From Dreissena polymorpha (taxonomy: Eukaryota; Mollusca; Bivalvia; Myida; Dreissenidae): a DNA stretch of 64,000 bases. Each line of letters starts with the position of its first letter. Positions within the stretch are counted from its first letter, which is position 1. Shown in pieces: positions 36,133 through 48,100 of the stretch. A program made the position numbers and the translations under genes. Where the stretch lies: assembly GCF_020536995.1 (NCBI RefSeq), contig NC_068366.1:23661264-23725263 (forward strand). Reading direction: 5' to 3'. The notes beneath the pieces are model-generated. The model was given only the letters and a program-made list of their open reading frames with translations, was not told the origin of the DNA and did no database searches.

Positions 36133-39100
36133 GTTATAACACATTCCAGTGTTTTTTTCCTTAAAATTTGGGTCCAGTATTCTGCCCCATTCCCAATGGG
36201 AAAAAGTATATATTTTTCCCAAATGGGACCTTAATATTCCGAACTGAAATTTCCCCAAAAAATAAAATCTCCCATCCAGCCTTATAAGTTCAACCAAAGT
36301 AATGCTGAAAACACTTTTATTATCAATTTATTTTTAAGAATTTTTTAGCAAAACAGCAACACCACTAATTTCGCAATTTAAGTCAAATTAGTCATTGGCT
36401 GTACTGCTCAAACTTTGATCAAATTGATAGTTAATACTTTGCTAAATGATGACTATAATATCATAATAATAACAAGCACAAAACAAGAGATGTAAATGTC
36501 CTTTATATAAACTCATGGATTTTAATACTTTTGAGAAAATATTTGATATTCATCATAATGGTGTAATATTTGTTTAAAGAAGGTTTGACACACATTTATC
36601 TCTATGGGAAATTTAATCCAGCACAGAAGTCATTTAATTCACTGTTGATGATTTTTCATCTATAATGTATTATTTATTGTCAGTGTAGCTAAAATAATTC
36701 ATGTATATGCTCTTTTTATGCCCCCGAAGTGTGGCATATAGTATTTGAACTGTCTGTCAGTCTGTCTGTCTGTCAGTCCTAAAACTTTAACATTGGTCAT
36801 AACTTTTGCAATATTGAAGATAGCAACTTGATATTTGGGATGCATGTGTATCTCATGCGGCTGCACATTTTGAATGGTGAAAGGTCAAGGTCATCCTTTA
36901 AGGTCAAAGGTCAAATATATGGATTCAAAGAGACGCAGAAGGGGGCATTGTGTTTCTGACAAACACATCTCTTGTTGTTTATTTTTATGTCCCCGGTAGG
37001 GTGGCATATAGCAGTTGAACTTTCTGTCAGTCTGTGCGTCCGTCCGAAAACTTTAACATTGGTCATAACTTTTGCAATATTGATGATAGCAACTTGATAT
37101 TTGGCATGCATGTGTATCTCATGGAGCTGCACATTGTGAGTGGTGAAAGGACTAGGTCATCCTTCAAGGTCAAAGGTCAAGTATATGGCTTCAAAGCGGC
37201 GCAATAGGGGGCATTGTGTTTCTGACAAACACATCTCTTGTTGTTTTCATTTATGATTCTTTATTTTCCAGATGGCAAGATAAATGTCTCTACCAATATT
37301 GATATCAATGTCTCTGCCAATGTTGATGAGGGTTTTGACGTAATAACAGATTCAGATGTCAATCATGGAAAGGATGCTTACAAGACACAAATAGATGAAG
37401 ACAAACACCAGAAGAAGAATGGAGTTGAGATGAAGTCCTCAGCAATCACAACAGAATCAGATGTTGGTAAGTTTAAAGTCTCGGACCATAATCAAACAAA
37501 CAAAGATGAGCATGTTAAGCAGAATGAATCAGGGAATAAGAAAAAGGCTATTGATAAGAAGCAGAACAATGAGACCATTGATGAACAGCGAGTAAACAGT
37601 ACAGATCATGATAAGGAACAGTCAGTCAGTGAGAAACAGATGAAGACAGATGGTGAGCCTGAGAGAAAAGAATCAATGGATCAAGCCACATGTGCACATA
37701 AGGAATCGGCATTAGAAGAAGGAAATTCTGAAGAAGTTGATGACAAGTCCTGCCCTGTTGTTGAAGATGATGCCAGTAGCCTGATTGAACAACCCGAGCA
37801 TGTTGAAAAACACTCACAGAAGAGCGGAAATAAAGGTACCTTGTAACAAATTTTTGCTTGAATAAGTACGGTACAGGTTTCATTGTCAGATAATTTTTCA
37901 ACCTTGTGTCTTTTTGATCAAAGAAAATTTAGTTTTTTATGCCCCCAGTTGGGTGACGTATGACAGCTGAACTGTCCGTCAGTGTGTCAGTATGTGTGTA
38001 TGTCAGTCTGTCTGTCCGTCTGTCCGAAAACTTTAATGGCCATAAATTTTTCAATATTGAAGAAAGCAACTTGATATTTGGCATGCATCTGCATCTCACG
38101 GAGCTGCACATTTTGAGTGGTGCAAGGTCAAGGTCATCCTTCAAGGTCAAATGTCTAATATATGGCGTCTGTCCGTTTTTAAAAACTTTAACATTGGCCA
38201 TAACTTTTTCAATATTGAAGATAGCAACTTGATATTTGGCATGCATGTGCATCTCACAGAGCTGCACATTTTGAGTGGTGAAAGGTGAAGGTCAAGGTCA
38301 TCCTTCAAGGTCAAATGTCTAATATATGGGGTCTGTCCGTCCGTCCAAAAAATTTAACATTGGCCATAACTTTTGCACTATTGAAGATAGCAACTTGATA
38401 TTTGGCATGCATGTGTATCTCATGGAGCTGACCATTTCGAGTGGTGAAAGGTGAAGGTCATGGTCATCCTTCAAGGTCAAATGTCAAATATATGGTGTCT
38501 CTCCGTCTGAAAACTTTAACATTGGCCATGACTTTTTAGCTCACCTGATTGCTCAGGTAAGCTTTTGTGACCGGTCTTTGTTTGTCCGTCCGTCCGTCCG
38601 TTAACATTTGCTCGTAAGCACTCTAGAGGCCACATTTCTTGTCCCATCTTCATGAAACTTTGTCAGAAGCTTTGTTCAATTGAAATCTCTGTCGAGTTCA
38701 CAACTGGGTTGTGCCGGGTCAAAAACTAGGTCACTAGGTCAGAAAAAGAAAAACCTTGTAAACACTGTAGAAGTCACATTTCAGGCCCAATCTTCACGTA
38801 ACTTAATGAAAATGTTTGTCTTAATGATATCTTGGTTGAGTTCAAAAGTGGTTCCGATCCGTTAAAAAACATGGCTGCCAGTGGGCGGGGCAGTTTTCCT
38901 TATTTGGCTATAGAGAAACCTTGTAAACACTCTAGAAGTCACAATTTTTGCCCAATCATCATGAAAGTTTGTCAAAACATTGGTTCAATTGATGTCTCGG
39001 ATGAGTTCGAAAATTGTCGAGATCGGTGAAAAAACATGGCCGCCAGTGGGCGGGTCATTTTTCTCTATATGTATATAGTGGCAGTTTTCCCTATTTTGCT

Positions 39101-42100
39101 ATAAAGAAACCCTGTAAACACTCTAGAAGGCACAATGTTTGCCCAATCATCATGAAAGTTGGTCAAAACATTGGTTTTATTGATATCTCGGACGAGTTTG
39201 AAAATGGTCGGGAACGGTGAACAAACATGGCCGCCAGTGGGCGGGGCATTTTTCTCTATATGTATATAGTGAAAACATGTAAACACAGTTGAAGTCACAT
39301 TTTTGGCCCAATTTTCATGAAACTTGCTCAAAACATTTTCATGGCTGCTGGGAGGGGGGCAGTTTTCTCATTATGCCCCCCCCCCTTTCGAAGAAGAGGG
39401 GGTATATTGTTTTGCTGATGTCGGTCCGAGAGAGCGCATATGCCAAGGATCATGAAACTTCATAGGTACATTGATCATGACTCGCAGATGACTTCTATTG
39501 ATTTTCAGGTCACTAGGTCAAAGGTCAAGGTCACGATGACCCGAAATAGTAAAATGGTTTCCGGATGATGACTCAAGAACACTTATGCCTAGGATCATGA
39601 AACTTCATAGATACATTGATCATGACTCGCAGATGACCCCTATTGATTTTCAGGTCACTAGGTCAAAGGTCAAGGTCACAATGATCCGAAATAGTAAAAT
39701 GGTTTCCGGATGATAACTCAAGAACGCTTAGGCCTAGGATGATGAAACTTCATAGATGCATTGATCATATTCGCAGATAACCCCTATTGATTTCAGGTCA
39801 CTAGGTCAAAGGTCAAGGCCTGATGACCCGAAATAGTAAAATGGTTTCCGGATGATAACTCAAGAACGCTTAGGCCTAGGATCATGAAACTTCATAGGTA
39901 CATTGATCATAACTCGTAGCTGACCCCTATTGGTTTTCAGGTAACTAGGTCAAAGGTCATGGTCACAATGACCCGAAATAGTAAAATGGTTTCCGGATGA
40001 TAACTCAAGAACGCTTAGGCCTAGGATGATGAAACTTCATAGGTACATTGATCATGACTCGTAGATGACCCCTATTGATTTTCAGGTCACTAGGTCAAAG
40101 GTCAAGGTCACGGTGACCCAATATAGTAAAATGGTTTCCAGATGATAACTCAAGAACGCTTATGCCTAGGATCATGAAACTTCATAGGTACATTGATCAT
40201 GACTCGAAGATGACCCCTATTGATTTTCAGGTCACTAGGTCAAAGGTCAAGGTCACGGTGACCTGAAATAGTAAAATGGTTTCTGGATGATAACTCAAGA
40301 ACGCTTATGCCTAGGATCATGAAACTTCATAGGTACAATGATCATGACTCGCAGATGACCACTATTGATTTTCAGGTCACTAGGTCAAAGGTCAAGATCA
40401 CGGTGACCTGAAATAGTAAAATGGTTTCTAGATGATAACTCAAGAACGCTTATGCCTAGGTTCATGAAACTTCTTAGGTATATTGATCATGACTCACAGA
40501 TGACCCCTATTGATTATCAGGTCACTAGGTCAAAGGTCAAGGTCACAGTACCAAAAAACGTATTCACACAATGGCTGTCAAGGTCACGGTGACTCAACTT
40601 AGAAAAATGGTTTCCGGATGATAGCTCAAGAATGCTTACGCCTAGGATCATGAAACTTCATAGGTACATTGATCATGACTCGCAGATAAAATAATTATGA
40701 AACTTGACCAGGATGTTTGTCTGGACAATATCTAGGTCAAGTTTGACATTTGGTAAAGATTGAATGAACCGACTCCTCTCAGGTGAGCAAACTAGGGCTA
40801 TCTTGGCCCTCTTGTTGCTATATTGAAGAAAGCAATTTGATATTTTGCATGCATGTGTATCTTATGAAGCTGCACATTTTGAGTGGTGAAAGGTCAAGGT
40901 CATCCTTCAAGGTCAAAGGTAAAAAAATACAATCCAAGGGAAGTAATAAGCTTTAAAAGGGAGATAATTTCAAAACCTGCCAAATGATCTATTGAAATTT
41001 TATTTCAAAGTGGCGCAATAGGGGGCATTGTGCTTCTGACAAACACATCTCTTGTTTATTAGATGTAACTTTTCAGGGCTAAATCTCTGATACGTTGCAA
41101 GACTTCAACATGAAACTTCATGGTAGTATTGATATTAATGAGAAGTGCCATGCTTAAGAACCATGATAACCCTTTACTTTCTTAAATAAGAGTTATAGCC
41201 CTTTTGTTGTTTTTGTATGATGGCACATTTCAGGGCTGTATATCAGATACGATACAACATTTCAACATGAAAAGAGTTATTGCCCTTTATTATTTTGTAT
41301 GGTGTAACTTTTCAAGGCTTTATCTCATATATGCTTCAAGATTACAACATGAAATGTCATGGGTGTATAGAGATCAATGAGAAGAATTTCAATGCATAAA
41401 AATAATAACCCTACACTGAATTATCCCCATGCTTTTTGAAAAGCGTCAGGATATTGTGGTTATCTCCACCGTCCTTCTGTCTGTCTGTCCATCCTGGCCA
41501 CTATCTCCTCCTACACTATTAGCACTAGAACCTTGAAACTTACACACATGGTAGCTATGAGCATATGTGCGACCCTGCACTATTTGGAATTTTGATCTGA
41601 CCCCTGGGTCAAAAGTTATGGGGGTTGGGGTGGGGCCAGGTCAGAGATTTTTACTAATTTTTTAAAGGTTATTTTACTATAATTTCTTTATTTCTACACC
41701 CATTGTCTTCAAATTGATACGGAACCTCTCTTATGACAATACGGTCAATCTCAACTATGCATGGCCCCATTACCAACCCTGGGGCACCCCGCCCACATAG
41801 ACCACGCCCACCCAAAATTGCAGTTTTACTATAATTTCTTCATTTCTACACCGATTCACTTCAAATTGATACTGAACCTTTCTTATGACATACAGTCAAT
41901 CTCAGCTATGCATGGCCCCATTACCAACCCTGGGGCGCCCTGCCCACATAGGTCACGCCCACCCAAAATTGCCTTTTACTATAATTTCTTCATTTCTACA
42001 CCGATTCACTTCAAATTGATACTGAACCTCTCTTATGACAATACGGTCAATCTCAACTATGCATGGCCCCATAACCAACCTTGGGGCGCCCCGCCTACAA

Positions 42101-45100
42101 AGGCCACGCCCACCCAAAATGTCCTTTTACTATAATTTCTTCATTTCTACACCGATTCACTTCAAATTTATAATGAACCTCTTTTATGACAATACAGCCA
42201 ATCTCAACTATGCATGGCCCCATTACCAACCCTGGGGCACCCCGCCCACATAGGCCACGCCCACCAAAAATTGCCTTTTACTATAATTTCTTCATTTCTA
42301 CACCGATTTACTTCAAATTTATACTGAACCTCTCTTATGACAAATACGGTCAATCTCAACTATGTATGGCCCCATTAACAACCCTGGGGCACCCCGCCCA
42401 TCCAAAATTGCCTTTTACTATAATTTCTTCATTTCCACACCAATTCCATTCTAATTGATACTGAACTGCTCTTATGACAATACAGTCAATCTCAACTATG
42501 CATGGCCCCATTACCAACCCTGGGGCACCCCTGGGTCAAACATGCGGTGTGGGGATACGCGTCGGCCTCTGCCGCGCCATTTCTAGTTATTTTTTATGAT
42601 TATAGCATATATCAAGGGATTTTCACCCATCCATAAACAAAATTTATTTGGCGAGGGATATCAATTCAATGAATTTGCTTGTTTAGAATGAATGTTTATA
42701 TTTGAAGGTTTCAACTTCATAATATTTTGCTTTGATTAATTGTAAAAAATATGTAAGCCTTGTTTCGTGGAAAACTGGGCTAAATGCATGTGTTTAAGTG
42801 TCATCCCAGATTGGCCTGTGCAGACTGCAAAGGCTAAACAGGGACAACACTTTCCACTTTTATGGAATTTTTCCTTTTAAGTTTAGACTGCAGAGGCTAA
42901 TCTGAGATGACACTTTGTATATGCCTTAAAACCAGTTTTCTTACAACAAGGCTCATATTATAATTGATGATTACCGCTTTGCCATGGATTTGCAGGTAAA
43001 CGTGATAGGAAGGTGTGCAAGTACTTCAAGAAAGGGCAGAAGTGCTGGAAAGACAAGAAATGCCCCTTTGCCCATGTCAACTCTGGATACACAGAAATGG
43101 GTACCCGTTCTGTGGCGCTTGAAATTTATATGAGCGTCTTTCTGGGAAAATTTGGCTTAATGCATCTGTGTAAAGTGTTGTCCCACATTGGCTTGTGCAG
43201 AATCAGGGACATCACTTTCACCTTAATTTGATTTTCATTTATTATAAGAAAATTTCTGTAAACCAAAAATTCCATAAAAGCGAAAATTATTCCCTGATTA
43301 CCCTGTGAGGACTGCACAAGCTAATCTAGGATTGTTTACGCACATGCATTAAGCCCTGTTTTCCCAGATTGAGGCTCATATATTTGGGACTGAAAATTGT
43401 GGTCATTTCATCACAAACATTGTTTTTTATTCTGGGTCTATTAAGTTTTAAAGTAGATGGATGAATTTAAAAAAGTAGGTGGGGAATCTTAGTTTATTGT
43501 TATTAAAGCTTGAAAAAGTAGATTATTAAAAAAAAAGGCCTCCAGGGTCTTTATGAATGGCCCCTGATCTTTTTTGTAGGAGAAGATGCTGACAAAGAGA
43601 ACGTGTCAGAGAAAGAGAAAGAGCAATCACAGAGGGTGAAGATTGTTGAGTCTGATTATGCAACATACTTGGACTATGCCCTCGCCATGACAGAGCATGG
43701 CAGACAGATTGCCGCCAAGGACTTGGTGTACAAGCTTGGTTACATGCGCAGCACGGACAGAGAGTCCATCAGCAATGCACTCATTGGTCAGTTTAAAATG
43801 GCCAAGAGCAGGGAGGTATGCAGGATTTCAATAAGAATTTGAATACTAGCTGTTTCTTAGTTAAGGGGGATTTACTAGATTCAACATGGACGTTAGTCTT
43901 ACCGTAGAACAAAAATTCTTTCCTACACTTGTCAGGGTTAAGTTTGAATGTTTTATGATACGAAGTTGTGCATGTGCCATTTTTATCATCCTTTGTACAC
44001 AATTACAAAAGTTTCCCTTTTTTCAACATTCACATCCAGAAACATCATGCTACTTATTAGGATATGTGTTGTACATTTGATTATCCTCTTATTTTATTAG
44101 CTCATCTATTTTTTGAAAAAAAATTATGAGCTATTGTCATCACCTTGGTGTTGGCGTCGGCGTTGGCGTCCGGTTAAGTTTTGCGTTTAGGTCCACTTTT
44201 CTCAGAAAGTATCAATGCCATTGCATTCAAACTTGGTACACTTACTTACTATCATGAGAGGACTGGGCAGGGAAAGTTAGATAACTCTGGCGTGCAATTT
44301 GACAGAATTATGTGCCCTTTTTATACTTAGAAAATTGAAAATTTTGGTTAAGTTTTGCGTTTAGGTCCACTTTTCTCAGAAAGTATCAATGCTATTGCAT
44401 TAAAACTTGGTACACTTACTTACTATCATGAGGGGACTAGGCAGGCAAAGTAAGATAACTCTGGTGTGCATTTTGACAGAATTATGTGCCCTTTTTATAC
44501 TTAGAAAATTGAAAATTTTGGTTAAGTTTTTCGTTTAGGTCCACTTTTCTCAGAAAGTATCAATGCTATTGCATTCAAACTTGGTACACTTACTAACTAT
44601 CATGAGGGGACTGCGCAGGCAAAGTTAGATAACTCTGGCGTGCATTTTGACAGAATTATGTGCCCTTTTTATACTTAGAAAATTGAAATTTTTTGTTAAG
44701 TTTTGTGTTTAGGTCCATTTTATTCCTACAGTATCAAAGCTATTGCTTTCATACTTGCAACACTTATTAACTATCATAAGGGGACTGTGCAGGCAAAGTA
44801 ATGTAACTCTGACTGGCATTCTGACAGAATTATGTGCCCTTTTTATACTTAGAAAATTGAAAATTTGTTAAAGTTTTGTGTTTAGGTCCACTTTATTCCT
44901 ACAGTATCAAAGCTATTGCTTTCATACTTGCAACACTTATTAACTATCATAAGGGGACTGTGCAGGCAAAGTTATGTAATTCTGACTGGCATTTGGACGG
45001 AATTATGGGCCCTTTATACTTAGAAAATTGAAATATTTGGTTAAGTTTTGTGTTTTGGTCCACTTTACCCCTAAAGTATCATAGATATTGCTTTCATACT

Positions 45101-48100
45101 TGGAACACTTGCAAACTATCATAAGGGTACAGTAAAAGGACAAGTTGCATAACTCTGGTTGTCATTTTTACGGAATTATGGCCCTTTTTTGACTTAGTAA
45201 CTTTGAATATATGGTTAAATTTTGTGTTTCGATCCACTTTACTTCTTAAGTATCAAGGCTATTGCTTTCAAACTTCAAATACTTTCATGCTATCATGAGG
45301 TTACTGTACCTGGCAAGTTGAATTTTACCTTGACCATACATACATGCCATAATTTTTCAGACCAATTCCGGGACATTGAGTTAAATTGTCCGGGACTTTT
45401 GCCGATTTTCCGGGACATGTATTAAATGTAGCGATATTTATAGACATATGCATTTTTGGTACGTTTTTTTTTTGTTTCGCATCGTTAATTGCAAAAGTAC
45501 GAAAGCCTATCCGAAATACACTTGATCTAATAACATCAAATTAAACATTACTACTTCCGTTACTAGATACAAGCCACGTGTTTTAAGTGTAAGCGTTCTA
45601 AACGTAGATGGTGACGTCACTGCATTATTGTTATTAAGACCGGTGTGTAACGCGTAGTTGTTGATACGCCTTTATTCATTCATTCACCGGGGGTTTAGAA
45701 CAAGACAATAATAAACCTAGTGAGGATGACGTTTTTATATGCTTACTTTTTTACTCAACTTTTTTTGTCGGTTAAACGTGCGAAACATAAACTGCTTTTA
45801 ATTTTTTACTCAGCGATGTTGGACTTCAGATGTGTGAACAACTATCCTTTGCCCTTACGCAGCGGGAAATAATGACGTAGTAGATTAAAGTCAATTAACA
45901 ACCACATTAAACAATGCCGCCTTTTCAGTTTGACCGCGAACGTGAGACAATCGATATGATAACAGGACCCCTGTTAATTGATCGATTTTGACACGTAGCG
46001 TAGTCTGCCTATTCGGGTAGGCATTGTCATGGAGACGCTGCAGATATACACAGATTCGAGGTGCAGTTAAGCCTAAGATAAGGTACATGTATATATGGAT
46101 TTTGTAAATTCCGGGACATTTGACAGATTTCCGGGACAGCGGGACAAGTTCTTCATTTCCGGGACTGTCCCGGACAATCCGGGACGTATGGCATGTATGC
46201 CTTGACCTTTGAATGACCTTGACTCTCAAGGTCAAATTATTAAATTTTGCTAAAATTGCTATAACTTCTTTATTTATGATTAGATTTGATTGATACTTTG
46301 ACAAAACTACTCTTACCTGACATACCACAATAGACTCCACCCAAACCATCCCCGTGCCCTCCCCCCCCTTCCCCCTCCCCCCCCCCCCCCCCCACCCCCA
46401 CCCGAACCCCCCCCCCCCCCCTAATTTTTTTTTTTTTTTTTTAAATCATCTCACAAATGACCACCACACCCTCACACTATACCCCCCCACCCCACCCCCC
46501 CCCCCCCAATTATTTTTTTTGAACAGTTAAAAAACACAAATATTTTTTTTTTTATTTTATGTTTGAAATACCGTCCAACCATCGCACCCAATAATCCCCC
46601 CCACCCCCCCCCCTCCCCCCACTTGAATCCCCCCCTAATTTTTTTTTTTTAAGATCATCTCACAAATGACCACCACACCCTCACACTATACCCCCCCCCT
46701 CCCCCCCCCCCCGAATTTTATAAAAAAAATGGCATTTTTTAGGCATTTTTGGAAAATAATGTAATAAATGTCCACACCCTCACTCCACCCCTCCCTCCTT
46801 TGTGATTGAAAATGAGAGTCCCTTCACCTTTAAAAAAAAAAGAAAATAGATGAGCGGTATGCACCCGCAAGGCGGTGCTCTTGTTTGTTTTTACAATGGA
46901 AAGCTCTCTTTTGTCTGAAAAATTGTTCATGTCGCATTCAAGCTAGATTTAAATTTACTTATCGATTGGTCACTATAATAAGATAAGAACAGTGCCTCAT
47001 TTGCGCACACCACCTTACCGATTGACTCCATGTTAAGTAGGAAATCATGGAAAGCTCTCTTGTCTGAAAATTGTTCATGTTGCATTCAAGCTAGATTTAA
47101 ATTTACTTGTCGATTGGTCACTATAATAAGATAAGAACAGTGCCTCATTTGCGCACACCACCTTTCCGATTGACTCCATGTTCAGTAGGAAATCATATCC
47201 CATAGTTTAGTGTTGTATAAATGAATGACAAAATAATAAAGGGTCATGATGAAATGTCAATTGATAATTTTGTGCTGAAAATAATTGGCAACGTATGTTC
47301 TTTTGCTATATTTATGAGTTTGGATGTAGTGTCGACCAGGGATCGGGAGGTCATTGGTTCAATCCACACTGTTGTAGCGTTCTTTAGATCTCACCAGAAG
47401 ACACCAAGTACTGGCTCTATCCAGGAAACACACTAGAGTTTTCAGATGTGTACATTGTGCTGTTCGTTAAGTCAACTATTGATTATTCAAAGATACACAT
47501 TTAATATCAGTATATTCCTGCTGTTGTTTTGTTGCTGTTTTCTCAATGTAGAACCTGGGCTGGATGAAGGAGGCACGATACTTAGCAGAGATGTTCTACG
47601 ACAATGGCTGGATAGATGAGTAATGCTATATTTTTGTTCAACATTTTCTTGGTGCAGATATATCTCAGGTTTTTTTTTGGCCCGATTCTCAATCGCAAAA
47701 AGTTAGTTTTTTTCCAAAACTTGCTCAAAAATTCCCAATTGGGAAAAAAAATCACAATTTATTTTCCCAATTTCAGTCCTTCCCAAAATTATAATTTATT
47801 GCCGGCCATGAGGTCCTATAATCATGCAGCCATTTCCGGCCCAGACTGATTATTTCAGGCCCAAAAAGTAAAAAATGACGACGAAAGACAAAGATGACAT
47901 TTTTAACAACATTTTAATATTATCAGATTAATGTACAAATCATGCATTTAATCATTCAGAATTGCCAAGATTTCTTTAGCATTTGTCTACTCATCCTGGA
48001 TATCTGAATCCTCGACTGAAGACACATCCTCTGACTAATCTTCTTTCGTTGGATACCCATCAGGCATAGCCTTGGGTGGGCGCTAATAATTAAGTCGACG

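Larger units (their letters stand above)
36133..37271. other. CCCH intron 1: repeats
   Basis: It holds a fragment with CAGTGTTTTTTTCC and 'CCCAATGGGAAAAA' phrases (36146-36290), an AT-rich stretch, and two Helentron-like elements (36716-36976, 36982-37242). Confidence 0.6.
37937..41056 (+). mobile_element. Helentron-like element interrupted by another
   Basis: Starts TGCCCCCAGTTGGGTGACGT and has tandem units of about 170 bases at about 38020, 38190 and 38350. It is interrupted at 38537-40816, then resumes with CTATATTGAAGAAAGC and ends with the hairpin and CTCTTGTT at 41056. It lies in intron 2 of the CCCH gene. Confidence 0.65.
44096..46884 (+). mobile_element. Helentron-like element (GAGCTATTGTCATC family), interrupted
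   Basis: 5' hairpin arms TAGCTCATC / TATGAGCTA at 44098-44134. The core is about seven tandem units of 170-185 bases (TAGGTCCACTTTTCTCAG, GGTACACTTACTTACTATC). C-rich sequence follows at 46345-46720. The 3' hairpin GCACCCGCAAGGCGGTGC at 46861-46878 is followed by TCTTGTT. An 864-base element is nested at 45336-46199. It lies in CCCH intron 4. Confidence 0.65.

Noticed and set aside
39372-40686. CRISPR-like array of about 145-base units
   Set aside because: Units are continuous tandem copies without unique spacers, in an animal genome, next to transposon ends.
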